DNA of 64,000 nt from Streptomyces sp. TP-A0874 (GCF_001748085.1 NZ_BBZK01000007.1:62001-126000); one strand, 5' to 3'; numbered from the stretch's first letter, positions 1 through 8,105 are shown. Notes: a model not told the origin generated them from the letters alone. A program made the numbers and translations.

Positions 1-283
1 CGTCACCGTAGCCGCGTTCCAGGTCGGCGGTGACGGGTAGGGAGACGGCTGCGCAGATGCGGCGGACGGCCGCCAGGTGGAGGTCGAGCGGGATCTGCTC
101 GCCGTCCTCGTGGCCGTGGACGGCGGCGATGGCCGCGGAGGCGGTGGCGATCGCCGTGGTGCCGGGGCGCGAGGCGACGGCTCTCGCCGAGGCCACGTCC
201 CAGACGTTGAGGAGTCGCAGCAGTTCCGTCCCCTGGTGGAGCGACCGCAGGAGGTGGGCCTTGTCAGCTTGGGAGGGGGGCAT
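1..283 (-). CDS. Isocitrate lyase/PEP phosphonomutase family protein (3' part outside window)
   Basis: This is the first 94 codons of a gene that leaves the window at its left edge. The ATG at 283 has an AAGG-type ribosome site about 9 bases upstream. The N-terminal part reads LLNVWDVASARAV, then TTAIATASAAIAA, then LPVTADLERGYGD. That order is typical of the (beta/alpha)8 isocitrate lyase/PEP mutase superfamily, where the Asp-x-Glu-x-Gly-Tyr-Gly segment holds the metal and substrate. Many members in soil actinobacteria have no known substrate, so I do not name a reaction. It lies 12 bases after the DsbA-like gene on the same strand, so the two are probably one transcript. Confidence 0.85.
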   Translation of the reverse strand, partial: MPPSQADKAHLLRSLHQGTELLRLLNVWDVASARAVASRPGTTAIATASAAIAAVHGHEDGEQIPLDLHLAAVRRICAAVSLPVTADLERGYGD

Positions 284-295
284 CGGTCCGTACCT

Positions 296-910
296 TCAAC
301 TCGTGTGCAGCTGCTCGCCGCGTTCGGTGGTCAGGGAGCTGAAACCGCGGGTGCGGGCCATCGTCTCCACCGCCTGCCACAGCTCGACGGCTGCCGCTCC
401 TCGGGGGATCTCGGTGAGGACCGGGCCGAAGAACGCTCGGCCGTGCACGTGGACCATCGGTGTCCCGCCGTCGCCTCCGCAGCCGGCGATCGCCTCGGCG
501 GTCCGTCTCCGGAGGTCGTCATCGCGCGAGGGATCCGCTGCGGCGTCCAGCAGCGCTGCCGGCAGGTCGAGTTCGCTGACCGTCTCGCGGAGGTTGAGCG
601 GGTTGTCGCGTACGCCGTCGACATGGCGCCGGCGTCCGAAGGTCTCGTAGAACCGGGGCCACAGTTCGCTCCGGTCGGAGTCGAGGAGGGCGGCGGCGAC
701 CCGCGCCGCCGACCAGGCCTCGTCGTTGTACTTCCGGTACCAGGGATCCAGCTCACGCCCCTCGTTCACGCAGGACAGGCTCATCAGGTGGACTCCGACC
801 GCCAGGGGTGTGTGCCGGGCGGCCTCAAGGAGCCACTGGGTCGTGATCCAGGCGAAGGGGCACTGCGGGTCGACGTAGACATCCGCGACAGGTGTTCGGT
901 CTTGGCTCAT
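296..910 (-). CDS. DsbA-like mycothiol-dependent nitroreductase/oxidoreductase (Rv2466c type)
   Basis: Predicted cytoplasmic thioredoxin-fold protein of 204 residues, starting at the ATG at 910 (MSQDRTPVADVYVDPQCPF). The motif near residue 15 is DPQCPFAW, the CPxx active site of the DsbA-like clade that contains mycobacterial Rv2466c. Those enzymes use mycothiol to reduce nitro compounds and oxidised thiols. Longer in-frame starts exist but lack a ribosome site and would overlap the divergent MarR gene. The gap to the MarR start holds a 14-base palindrome (925-938), so this gene is a likely MarR target. A TATCAT hexamer lies only 7 bases upstream of the ATG (917-922), so the message may have almost no leader. 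Substrate unknown. Confidence 0.82.
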   Translation of the reverse strand: MSQDRTPVADVYVDPQCPFAWITTQWLLEAARHTPLAVGVHLMSLSCVNEGRELDPWYRKYNDEAWSAARVAAALLDSDRSELWPRFYETFGRRRHVDGVRDNPLNLRETVSELDLPAALLDAAADPSRDDDLRRRTAEAIAGCGGDGGTPMVHVHGRAFFGPVLTEIPRGAAAVELWQAVETMARTRGFSSLTTERGEQLHTS

Positions 911-924
911 GGACAGGATGATAG

Positions 925-938
925 CTTTCCCAGGAAAG
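925..938. promoter_or_regulatory. Palindromic operator between divergent MarR and DsbA-like genes
   Basis: CTTTCC-CA-GGAAAG is a 6+2+6 base inverted repeat placed between the two divergent start codons (910 and 957). MarR proteins bind short palindromes of this kind and often control the divergent gene. Assignment to this MarR is inferred from position. Confidence 0.5.
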
Positions 939-956
939 TACTTTGGAGGGAGAGCG

Positions 957-1448
957 GTGGACCCGGTGGAACAGGCGGTCGAGGCGTGGCGCACGCGGCG
1001 CCCGGACCTCGATCCGTCACCCATGCTGATCGTCGGACGCGTTCAGCGGCTGTGGGCGCTGTGGGACCTCGGCTTGCGCGCCCCCTTGGCAGCGGCCGAC
1101 CTGCACCCGGGCGACTGGGACGTACTGGCGGCGCTACGCCGCCTCGACCGGCCGGTCGCGCCGGGTGCCCTCGCCCGCACGATGCTCGTCACGGCGGGTG
1201 CGACCACCAAGCGGATCGACCGACTCGTCGCGGCGGGCCTTGCCCAGCGCAGCCCGTCGCCCCACGACGGACGCAGCCGCTTGGTGCACATCACGGACGA
1301 CGGCCGCGCTCTCGCCGACCGGCTCATCGAGCCGCATCTGTCCAACGAGAGCGCGTTGCTGTCGCCCCTGAGCGCCGAGGAGCGGGAGACCCTCAGCCAT
1401 CTGCTGGGCCGCTTGCTCGACCACGCCGAGCCTGGGTCCCGCGAATAG
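957..1448 (+). CDS. MarR family transcriptional regulator
   Basis: Predicted DNA-binding regulator of about 163 residues. I chose the GTG at 957 (VDPVEQAVEAW) because GGAGGG lies just upstream; an ATG at 909 in the same frame would overlap the divergent start. The winged helix-turn-helix spans about residues 55-120, with the recognition helix near TAGATTKRIDRLVAAGLAQR and the wing at SPHDGRSRLVHIT, typical of MarR. It is divergent from the DsbA-like oxidoreductase and convergent with the ribosomal protection gene, whose stop lies 22 bases away. It likely senses an electrophile or phenolic compound and controls the divergent pair, but the ligand cannot be read from sequence. Confidence 0.85.
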   Translation: MDPVEQAVEAWRTRRPDLDPSPMLIVGRVQRLWALWDLGLRAPLAAADLHPGDWDVLAALRRLDRPVAPGALARTMLVTAGATTKRIDRLVAAGLAQRSPSPHDGRSRLVHITDDGRALADRLIEPHLSNESALLSPLSAEERETLSHLLGRLLDHAEPGSRE

Positions 1449-1470
1449 AGCGGGCGGAAGGAGACCGGCG

Positions 1471-3429
1471 TCAGGCCGACGGGTGCTTCGGCGGCGGGAT
1501 CCTTGTCCACCGTGCGCAGGGCCGCTCCCCGGAGGGCCGTGACCACCACAGTCCCTCGCCGTGTGTCAGCCCCGGCAGTTGGCGCTCGATGGCCTGTACC
1601 TGACGGGTGGGGATACGGCCGGTGAGGCTCCAGCAGGTGTCGCCTCCGCGTGTCTGGTGAATCTCCGCATCAAGGCCGGTCAGGGCCGTGGTGATCGCGG
1701 GGAGGGCGTCCAGTGGCACTTCCACTTCGTAGACCGAGGAGGGTTCGTAGACCAGGGTGCCGGCGTCCTCCAGTGCCCGTGCCAGGACGAGGGGGGTCAG
1801 GCCGCGGAAGTCGCCGGCCGTGCTGACCGGACCGACGAATCCGGAACGGGTCAGGGTGACCGTGCAGTCCGTCACCGCCCAGCCACGGGGCCCGCAGCCG
1901 AGTCCAGCGCGCACCCCCTCTTCGACGGCGCGGTGGAACGCCGGCGGCAGCGCCCCGAGTTCTGTCTCGTACTGGAAGAAGACCCCGGCCCCTTGGGGCG
2001 CGGGTTCGACACGCAGCCCGACGGTGGCCCAGAACCCGCTGGGACCGGGGGCGCGGTATGCCATCTCCTCGCACGCCTCGCCGACTGCGACCGGGCGCTC
2101 GTGGCAGATGGTGCGACTCGGTTCGAAGACGGCGTCGAGACCGAATGCTTCCCGCAGTTCCGCGGCCAGGATCTCCTTCTGGATCTCTCCGTACAGCAGG
2201 ATGGACGTGGCGCCGTCCTGTTCCACACGCACGTCGATGAAGGGGTCCTGCTCCGCCAGCGACTGCAGGGCGGTGTGCAGGCGGGCAGCCGCACCAGGTG
2301 TGTCGGTGCGTGACCGGACGCGGGTCTGGAGAGTCGGAGTCGGCAGGCGTGGTTGTCCGGTGTCGTCGAGGGCGTCCGGCTTGCCGATCTGGTCACCCAC
2401 CCGGATGTCCGCCACCTTGATTCTTCCGATGTTCCCGGCCGTCAGTGGACCTTTGACCTCGTTGGGTCGGCCGATCACCTCCAGCCTCGTCACCGTCGCG
2501 GTCTGCTCGTCGTAGGCGCCGTCGGACCGGCGGCGGTGGAACGTCACACGCTGGCGGGGCGCGAGCTCGCCGCTGAAGAGCCGCAGGTAGTGGGTCTTCC
2601 GACCGGACGGCCCGCGTTCCAGGGCGAAGACGATGCCCCGGGGCTCCCGCCCGCCGGCATCCGAAGCCGAGTACGCGGGCGGGACGAGGCTGGTGAGGCC
2701 GTCGACGAGTGCGCCGACGCCCTCGCCGCTGAGCGCGGAGCCGAAGTAGACCGGATGGACCCGTCCCATGGCCGTGTGGTCGGCGAGCGCCGTGTGGAGC
2801 TCTTCCGGTGTGAGAATCGGACCGTCGACGAGACGGGCGAGCAGGGCCTCGTCGTTCTCGGCGAGCACCTCCGCCAGGCGGCTGCCGAAAGCCGGGTCCG
2901 CGAGCGACTCCGGAACGGTGCGAGCAGCAGCGGTGCCGAGGCCGCGGACCGCTGTCATGGCGATGATGTCCGGTGCCAGTTTGCGTTGGATGTCCGTGAG
3001 CAGGTCGTCCTGCCGGGCACCTGGGCGGTCGATCTTGTTGACGAAGACGAGTGTCGGCAGGCCCATGCCGCGCAGGGTGCGCATCAGGAGGCGGCTGTGT
3101 GCCTGGACCCCCTCGACGGCGGAGAGGACCAGGACCGCGCCGTCGAGGACTGCGAGGGCGCGTTCGACCTCGGCGAGGAAGTCGGTGTGGCCGGGGGTGT
3201 CGAGCAGGTTGACCTGCGTGGAGCCGACGACGAAGGGCGCCACGGCCGAACGAACCGTGATACCGCGATCCCGCTCGGTCGGGGAGGTGTCGGTCCGTGT
3301 GTCGCCGGCGCCGACGCTGCCGAGTCGGTCGATGCTGCCGGTGTCGAACAGCAGTCGCTCGGTCAGGCTGGTCTTACCCGCGTCGACGTGCGCCAGGATG
3401 CCGATGTTCAGGGTGCGTTGGATGTGCAT
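1471..3429 (-). CDS. TetM/OtrA-type tetracycline resistance ribosomal protection GTPase
   Basis: An EF-G-like GTPase of 652 residues. The G1 loop is AHVDAGKT (residues 13-20), G3 is DTPGH and G4 is NKID. Domain IV contains GFVGPVSTAGDFRGLTPLVL, which aligns with the TetM loop that removes tetracycline from the 30S subunit; the TetM tip Tyr-Ser-Pro reads Val-Gly-Pro here. Length fits the Streptomyces OtrA group (about 650-660) rather than a true elongation factor G (about 700). The last 30 residues are Pro/Arg-rich and do not resemble the family's usual C-terminus. The start at 3429 has only a distant GAGGA and overlaps a 40-codon frame with a much stronger ribosome site, so translation may be coupled. 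No tetracycline biosynthetic genes are nearby. Confidence 0.88.
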   Translation of the reverse strand: MHIQRTLNIGILAHVDAGKTSLTERLLFDTGSIDRLGSVGAGDTRTDTSPTERDRGITVRSAVAPFVVGSTQVNLLDTPGHTDFLAEVERALAVLDGAVLVLSAVEGVQAHSRLLMRTLRGMGLPTLVFVNKIDRPGARQDDLLTDIQRKLAPDIIAMTAVRGLGTAAARTVPESLADPAFGSRLAEVLAENDEALLARLVDGPILTPEELHTALADHTAMGRVHPVYFGSALSGEGVGALVDGLTSLVPPAYSASDAGGREPRGIVFALERGPSGRKTHYLRLFSGELAPRQRVTFHRRRSDGAYDEQTATVTRLEVIGRPNEVKGPLTAGNIGRIKVADIRVGDQIGKPDALDDTGQPRLPTPTLQTRVRSRTDTPGAAARLHTALQSLAEQDPFIDVRVEQDGATSILLYGEIQKEILAAELREAFGLDAVFEPSRTICHERPVAVGEACEEMAYRAPGPSGFWATVGLRVEPAPQGAGVFFQYETELGALPPAFHRAVEEGVRAGLGCGPRGWAVTDCTVTLTRSGFVGPVSTAGDFRGLTPLVLARALEDAGTLVYEPSSVYEVEVPLDALPAITTALTGLDAEIHQTRGGDTCWSLTGRIPTRQVQAIERQLPGLTHGEGLWWSRPSGERPCARWTRIPPPKHPSA

Positions 3430-3496
3430 GGGTGCCGAAGTCCTCGAAAGTCACCGTCCGGTAAGGGGGCTGGGGTGCTTCGAAGAATCGGCGCAT
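3374..3496 (-). CDS. Short leader frame overlapping the start of the ribosomal protection gene
   Basis: A 40-codon reading frame starting MRRFFEAPQPPYRT at 3496 behind AGGAGGAG, a far better ribosome site than that of the resistance gene. It runs across the resistance start codon (3429) in another frame and stops 53 bases inside it. The peptide is Pro, His and Arg rich and has no recognisable domain. Leader peptides are known to control tet(M) in Tn916 and many antibiotic resistance genes. Here a ribosome stalled or translating across the junction could alter access to the ATG at 3429. Whether it is translated is inference from the ribosome site. Confidence 0.45.
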   Translation of the reverse strand: MRRFFEAPQPPYRTVTFEDFGTHAHPTHPEHRHPGARRRG

Positions 3497-3645
3497 TACG
3501 AGCTCCTCCTGATCGTCTGACGTCTTCAGCATGGTGGCACGCTTGCTCGGCACCTGCTTCGGTATTTTCTGCCGGCGCCCCATCCCCCGGCGGTGCTCTC
3601 GTCCCCGCAACGAGTCGCTGTGCACTCGTCCGACACCCCACCAGT

Positions 3646-4198
3646 TCAGTGCACCGGACGGTACTTCGCGATGATCACGCCGCTGCTGGTCGGCCGGGCG
3701 CTCACCAGCTGCAACTTCTTCAGGGAGGCGTCGTCGGAGAACAGCCTCTTGCGACCCTCCCCGGCCACCAGGGTGGATCAGCAGCACCAGTTCGTCCAGC
3801 AGGTCCTGTTCCAGCAGGGAACGCACCAGCGTCGGGCTGCCCGCGACGGCGACGCCCTTGCCCGCACCGGCCTTGAGCTTCTCGATCGCGGTCGGCAGGT
3901 CGCCGTTGACGAGCGTGCTGTTCGCCCAGCCCGCGACGTCCTCCAGGGTGGTGGAGACCACGTACTTGGGCGAGTCGTTGATCCACTCGGCGAAGCCGGC
4001 GTCCTCGCCGCCGGTCACCGACGGCCAGTAGCCGGCCCACTCGGTGAAGGTCACCCGGCCCAACAGAATGGTGTCGGCCGTCTCCAGAGTCTCCGCCAGG
4101 GAGGCGCCCATCTCCTCGTCGAACGCGAACTGCCACTCGTCCGGCGACCGGGCGACACCGTCGAGCGAGACGAACAGCCCGGAAACGACCTTGCGCAT
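3646..4198 (-). pseudogene. RibD C-terminal/dihydrofolate-reductase-like protein, one-base frameshift
   Basis: The frame from the ATG at 4198 (strong GGAGGAA site) gives MRKVVSGLFVSLDGV, then TILLGRVTFTEWAGYW and KGVAVAGSPTLVRSLL. This is the RibD C-terminal/DHFR-like fold common in actinobacteria. At about 3768-3774 the frame is lost after LVLLIHP. Moving one base restores the expected ending (VAGEGRKRLFSDDASLKK, then GVIIAKYRPVH) with a stop at 3646-3648. With the shift corrected the protein is about 184 residues, the normal family length. The single extra base is either a real recent mutation or a read error; all else looks intact. It follows the AraC gene by 69 bases and may belong to its regulon. 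Confidence 0.75.
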
Positions 4199-4225
4199 GG
4201 TTCCTCCGTGATCAGTCGGGTCGTC

Positions 4226-4251
4226 CGCCCGCTCCCGGCCGGGAGCGGGCG
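4226..4251. terminator. Perfect 13+13 palindrome between the AraC and RibD-like genes
   Basis: Two 13-base GC-only arms (4226-4238 and 4239-4251) sit directly next to each other after the AraC stop codon at 4268. It would fold as a hairpin of about 11 pairs with a 4-base loop. No T run follows, as is usual for Streptomyces hairpin terminators. It may end or attenuate the AraC transcript before the RibD-like gene. Confidence 0.5.
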
Positions 4252-4267
4252 AACCCTGTCGGTGATG

Positions 4268-5041
4268 TCAGGGAGGAGGTTGGGCGGGCGCTGGGGAGGA
4301 GGGCTTGTACAGAAGCGACAGAGGCTCCGCCCGGTCGGGAACGCTCAGCTGAGTGGCGGTCCGGCCGATGTACCGCTTCAGGGAGCGCGCCAGGTGCGGC
4401 TGGTCGAAGTAGCCCAACCGGTGCACGACGTCCTGGACCGACACGCCCTCCCGGATCAGCACCGCTGCCCGGCGGGCCCGGTCGATCTGCCGGATGGCGC
4501 CCCGGGTGAGGCCGGTGGCCGCGACGAAGCGCTGCTGGAGGATGCGTTCGGAGACATCGGGGGTGAGGCCGTCGAGCACCGCGGGCACGATCGGGTCGCA
4601 TTCCAGGATGCCCTCCCGGGCCATGCGCCGCACGAACCCCTCCGCGTTGTCGTAATCGGGCAAGCACCATGCGGAGCCCTTCGACCAGACGGACCGCCGA
4701 GTCACCTCGGGGATCTCCGCGCTACCGCCCGGGAGCCGGCTGGTCGGCAGGTGCGGCATCGAAGTGCCGAGGGCGAAGCTGATGCCGAAGAAGGTCGTGT
4801 CCTCGGGCACGGGAGCCTGGCAGGCCATGGGCTCCGGCCCCAGCACGGCCGCCCGGACCCGGCCCTCGTCGAGCCAGAAGACGAGCTCCCAGTGCGACGC
4901 CGCGATCGATGTCATCCGGCCCAGGCCGTCGCTGCGGCTGCGCCATACCCGCTCGATGTACGGCAGCTCAGACGGCCGGCTCTCGATCTCCAGACCCAAC
5001 CGGTCACCCCCGCACACCGCTGCCCGACGGCAGTTTGGCAC
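4268..5041 (-). CDS. AraC family transcriptional regulator
   Basis: A 257-residue protein whose C-terminal third is an AraC/XylS double helix-turn-helix: TGLTRGAIRQIDRARRAAVL, then GVSVQDVVHRLGYFDQPHLAR and RSLKRYIGRTATQL. The segment VVHRLGYFDQPHLARSLKR matches the family signature of the second helix-turn-helix. The N-terminal half resembles sensing domains of unknown-ligand AraC proteins (YIERVWRSRSDG, then SIAASHWELVFW). An alternative GTG start lies 8 codons in. It is upstream of and codirectional with the frameshifted RibD-like gene, an arrangement common in actinobacteria. The target and ligand are not evident. Confidence 0.83.
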   Translation of the reverse strand: MPNCRRAAVCGGDRLGLEIESRPSELPYIERVWRSRSDGLGRMTSIAASHWELVFWLDEGRVRAAVLGPEPMACQAPVPEDTTFFGISFALGTSMPHLPTSRLPGGSAEIPEVTRRSVWSKGSAWCLPDYDNAEGFVRRMAREGILECDPIVPAVLDGLTPDVSERILQQRFVAATGLTRGAIRQIDRARRAAVLIREGVSVQDVVHRLGYFDQPHLARSLKRYIGRTATQLSVPDRAEPLSLLYKPSSPAPAQPPP

Positions 5042-5130
5042 GTGGGCCGGACAGCCGGAGCGCGCGTGCGGGATGCCCGTGGGGCGTGCGTGGAGGCACC
5101 GGCCGCAACCGGCCTGCGGCTACCGCCGGG

Positions 5131-5568
5131 TCAGGGCCACACCAGGCAATAAGGCTGGTGGCCCGCGTCATGCAGGCGGTGGCTGAAGTCCTGCCACTCA
5201 TGCAGCAGTTGGTAGACGTGGAAGGCGTCGCGCGGGCCGCCCCGGTCCGGCACGGTGGACCAGATGAAGGCCGCCGCGCCCACCGACTCCTCGCCGACGT
5301 CCCGCAGCGGGTCCACCACGGTCATCGGCAGCTTGACCACCGCGTAGTCGGGGTGCAGCACGACGAGTTCCAGCGGGGGCACCCGGTGCAGCGGCACCCC
5401 CTCGATGCCGGTGAGGACCATCGCGGCCATCGTCTCCGGCTTGATCTTGGTGAACATGCCGCCCATGCCGAGCTCGTCACCCCCGAGCTCCTCCGGGCGC
5501 ATGGAGATGGGGACCCGGGCCGCGGTCGCTCCGTCGGGCGCACCGAAGTACTTGTAGGTCACCCCCAC
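5131..5568 (-). CDS. Hypothetical protein of about 145 residues
   Basis: I chose the GTG at 5568 (VGVTYKYFGAPDG) because AGGAG lies 7 bases upstream; longer starts up to 5706 add Arg-rich, non-conserved-looking sequence. The protein is soluble, with no signal peptide or membrane segment. It contains GVPLHRVPPLELVVLHPDYA and a C-terminal DAFHVYQLLHEWQDFSHRLH. Balanced composition and codon use support a real gene. I do not recognise the family. It sits between the AraC regulator and the hemL promoter region, transcribed away from hemL. Confidence 0.65.
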   Translation of the reverse strand: MGVTYKYFGAPDGATAARVPISMRPEELGGDELGMGGMFTKIKPETMAAMVLTGIEGVPLHRVPPLELVVLHPDYAVVKLPMTVVDPLRDVGEESVGAAAFIWSTVPDRGGPRDAFHVYQLLHEWQDFSHRLHDAGHQPYCLVWP

Positions 5569-6002
5569 CCGGCCACTCCTGCTTCCGATCCGTGCCTCAT
5601 GTGCATTGCGCCGGTGGCGGCCCCGCTGGGCACGCTTCGGGCCCCGGCCGTCCGTCCCTTCGCCCAGTTCGCCACCGCGATGCATATTCTCCACCCGACT
5701 ATTCACGGCGATAGCCGCGCAACCCGATCATCTTCTCAGAGACCTCCCCCGGGACCGGCCGGTGAAACGCCCGGGAGCCCTTACGACTTGGTACGCGGTG
5801 ACGAGCGGGCTCCCGGCGTCATACGATTCCGCCTCCGGCGTTGGCGTCGGTCGACGGCTCCGCCCCGCTCGGTTCGGCCTGATCCGGAGGGGCTGCATCG
5901 CGTCGATTCCCTCCGCCGTCTTGGATTCGAAGGCGGAGGACGCCCCGCTCGCTGATCCGCTCGTTACCGCGCACCAAGTCGTTACTCTCCACCTCTGACA
6001 CC
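5569..6002. promoter_or_regulatory. Intergenic region upstream of hemL with two nested inverted repeats
   Basis: No credible gene lies here. A 10-base inverted repeat (5771-5780 with 5807-5816, GC-rich) could terminate transcription. A 24-base segment at 5784-5807 recurs in reverse orientation at 5958-5981 with 22 of 24 bases matching. The left copy lies inside the loop of the first repeat. A promoter-like pair, TGACGA at 5799-5804 and TACGAT at 5822-5827 with a 17-base spacer, overlaps the left copy and points to hemL. A 61-codon reverse frame (5819-6004) looks accidental. Confidence 0.5.
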
Positions 6003-7331
6003 ATGGAGTGCGTGACTCACTCGTACGATGACTCAGTCTCGCAGAAGCTTTTCGAGCGTGCGGCCGCCGTGACGCCGGGTGGCGTGAACTCTCCGGTGCG
6101 CGCCTTCGGTGCGGTGGGCGGTACGCCGCGTTTCATGGTCTCCGGCCGCGGCCCCTACCTGACCGACGCCGACGGCCGTGAGTACGTCGACCTGGTCTGT
6201 TCCTGGGGTCCGATGATCCTCGGCCACTCGCACCCCGCCGTCGTGGAGGCCGTACAGGCGGCGGTGGGCCGGGGCACCTCCTTCGGCACGCCCGGGGAGG
6301 GCGAGGTGGTGCTGGCCGAGGAGATCGTCGACCGGGTGGCGCCGGTGGAGCAGGTGCGGCTGGTCTCCTCCGGGACCGAGGCGACGATGTCGGCGATCCG
6401 GCTGGCCCGCGGCTTCACCGGCCGGGCCAAGGTGATCAAGTTCGCCGGGTGCTACCACGGCCACGTCGACGCGCTGCTGGCCGCGGCCGGCTCCGGGGTG
6501 GCGACCTTCGCCCTGCCGGACACCCCGGGGGTCACCGGGGCACAGGCCGGGGACACGATCGTGCTGCCGTACAACGACCTGGAGGCGGTACGGACCGCCT
6601 TCGCCGCGCACCCGGGCGAGATCGCCTGCGTGATCACCGAGGCATCCCCCGGCAACATGGGCGTGGTGCCGCCGCGGCCCGGCTTCAACGCGGGGCTGAA
6701 GGAGCTGTGCTCCGCCGAGGGCGCGCTCTACGTCTCGGACGAGGTGATGACCGGATTCCGGGTCTCCCGGGCCGGCTGGTACGGCCTCGACGGCGTCACT
6801 CCGGACCTGCTGACCTTCGGCAAGGTGATGGGCGGTGGCTTCCCCGCCGCCGCCTTCGGCGGTCGCCGAGAGGTGATGGCGCACCTGGCCCCGGCCGGGG
6901 CCGTCTACCAGGCCGGCACGCTCTCGGGGAACCCGGTGGCGACGGCTGCCGGGATCGCGCAGCTGCGGCTGCTGGACGACGACGCCTACCGGCGGCTCGA
7001 CGACACCTCGCGGCAGCTGCGCGCCCTGGTGACCGAGGCGCTGTCGAAGGAGGGGGTGGCCCACCGGGTGCAGACCGCGGGCAACATGTTCTCCGTCTTC
7101 TTCACCGACGCCGAGGTCCGGGACTACGCGGGGGCCAAGTCGCAGGAGGCGTTCCGGTTCACCGCCTTCTTCCACGAGATGCTGGCGCAGGGCGTGTACC
7201 TGCCGCCGTCCGCCTTCGAGTCGTGGTTCGTCTCCACCGCCCACGACCAGGCGGCGTTGGACCGTATCGCGGCCGCGCTGCCCTCGGCGGCCCGAGCGGC
7301 GGCCCAGGCGGAGGAAGGGGCGGTGGCCTGA
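6003..7331 (+). CDS. hemL: Glutamate-1-semialdehyde 2,1-aminomutase
   Basis: Converts glutamate-1-semialdehyde to 5-aminolevulinate, the last step of the C5 route to haem and other tetrapyrroles. The protein has 442 residues, normal for the family. Diagnostic segments are [17 protein letters not shown] near the N-terminus, [18 protein letters not shown], and [17 protein letters not shown] containing the PLP lysine at residue 274. [10 protein letters not shown] carries the aspartate that holds the PLP ring nitrogen. The start is uncertain: the ATG at 6003 has no clear ribosome site, and a GTG at 6012 is in frame. The stop overlaps the next start (TGATG), so the histidine phosphatase is translationally coupled. 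Confidence 0.97.
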   Translation: MECVTHSYDDSVSQKLFERAAAVTPGGVNSPVRAFGAVGGTPRFMVSGRGPYLTDADGREYVDLVCSWGPMILGHSHPAVVEAVQAAVGRGTSFGTPGEGEVVLAEEIVDRVAPVEQVRLVSSGTEATMSAIRLARGFTGRAKVIKFAGCYHGHVDALLAAAGSGVATFALPDTPGVTGAQAGDTIVLPYNDLEAVRTAFAAHPGEIACVITEASPGNMGVVPPRPGFNAGLKELCSAEGALYVSDEVMTGFRVSRAGWYGLDGVTPDLLTFGKVMGGGFPAAAFGGRREVMAHLAPAGAVYQAGTLSGNPVATAAGIAQLRLLDDDAYRRLDDTSRQLRALVTEALSKEGVAHRVQTAGNMFSVFFTDAEVRDYAGAKSQEAFRFTAFFHEMLAQGVYLPPSAFESWFVSTAHDQAALDRIAAALPSAARAAAQAEEGAVA

Positions 7332-8089
7332 TGGCCGGGGAGAGCGAGCGGCTGAGCGCGGCGGACGCGGCGAGCCCGCAGGAGACGGCCGCGGGCGGCG
7401 ACGTTTCCGGTGCCGAGGGCGGCGAGACCACGGTGGTGCACCTGCTGCGCCACGGCGAGGTGCACAACCCGGAGGGCGTGCTCTACGGCCGCCGCCCGGG
7501 GTACCACCTCTCGGCGCTGGGCCGGCAGATGGCCGAGCGGGTCGCCGAGCACCTGGCGGACCGGGACATCACCCATGTCGTCTCCTCGCCGCTGGAGCGG
7601 GCCCAGGAGACGGCGGCGCCGGTCGCCAAGGTGCTTTCGCTGGACATAGCGACCGACGAGCGGCTGATCGAGGCGGCCAACGTCTTCGAGGGCAAGACCT
7701 TCGGGGTCGGCGACGGGGCGTTGCGGAAGCCGGCCAACTGGCGGCACCTGACCAACCCCTTCCGCCCCTCCTGGGGTGAACCCTACATTGATCAAGTCGT
7801 ACGGATGATGGCGGCGCTGAGTGCTGCGCGCGACGCCGCGCGGGGGCACGAGGCGGTGGCGGTCAGTCACCAGCTCCCGATCTGGGTGGTGCGCAGTTTC
7901 GTCGAGCGCCGGCGGCTGTGGCACGACCCCCGCAGACGCCAGTGCACCTTGGCGAGCTTGACCAGCTTCACCTACCAGGGGGACCGGATCGTATCGGTCG
8001 GCTACACCGAACCCGCTCGGGACCTCGTGCCGGCCCATCTTCTGGCGGGTGCCAAGCCGGTGAAGGGCGCCAAGGGTTTCGGAGCCTGA
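7331..8089 (+). CDS. Histidine phosphatase family protein (phosphoglycerate-mutase fold)
   Basis: A 252-residue cytoplasmic protein. After a 35-residue Ala/Glu-rich N-terminal tail comes VVHLLRHGEVHNPEGVLYGR, where RHG carries the phospho-accepting histidine. VVSSPLERAQETA contains the second conserved arginine and glutamate, and AVAVSHQLPIWVVR the second catalytic histidine. The start overlaps the hemL stop by one base. The substrate is unknown. The Streptomyces hemL neighbour is, as I recall, a phosphatase of this type. A degenerate tandem repeat follows the stop codon. Confidence 0.9.
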   Translation: MAGESERLSAADAASPQETAAGGDVSGAEGGETTVVHLLRHGEVHNPEGVLYGRRPGYHLSALGRQMAERVAEHLADRDITHVVSSPLERAQETAAPVAKVLSLDIATDERLIEAANVFEGKTFGVGDGALRKPANWRHLTNPFRPSWGEPYIDQVVRMMAALSAARDAARGHEAVAVSHQLPIWVVRSFVERRRLWHDPRRRQCTLASLTSFTYQGDRIVSVGYTEPARDLVPAHLLAGAKPVKGAKGFGA

Positions 8090-8105
8090 GCGCTGGGGAG
8101 CCTCA

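Noticed and set aside
77..1603. A 508-codon plus-strand open frame at the left end
   Set aside because: It runs antisense through the oxidoreductase and regulatory genes, has Arg/Gly/Pro-rich composition and no ribosome site; the real genes on the other strand have clear family motifs.
1471..3429. The resistance gene as part of a tetracycline biosynthetic cluster
   Set aside because: No polyketide synthase, cyclase or tailoring gene lies nearby; stand-alone copies are common in Streptomyces.
1471..3429. The same gene as a second elongation factor G
   Set aside because: Length near 650 and the PVSTAGDFR segment in domain IV fit ribosomal protection proteins better.
3374..4198. A single 274-residue fusion protein joining the RibD-like gene and the leader frame
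   Set aside because: The continuous frame exists only because of the one-base shift; the restored frame ends at 3646 with the normal family C-terminus.
5819..6004. A 61-codon minus-strand frame upstream of hemL
   Set aside because: No ribosome site, disordered composition, and it overlaps the proposed promoter and inverted repeats.
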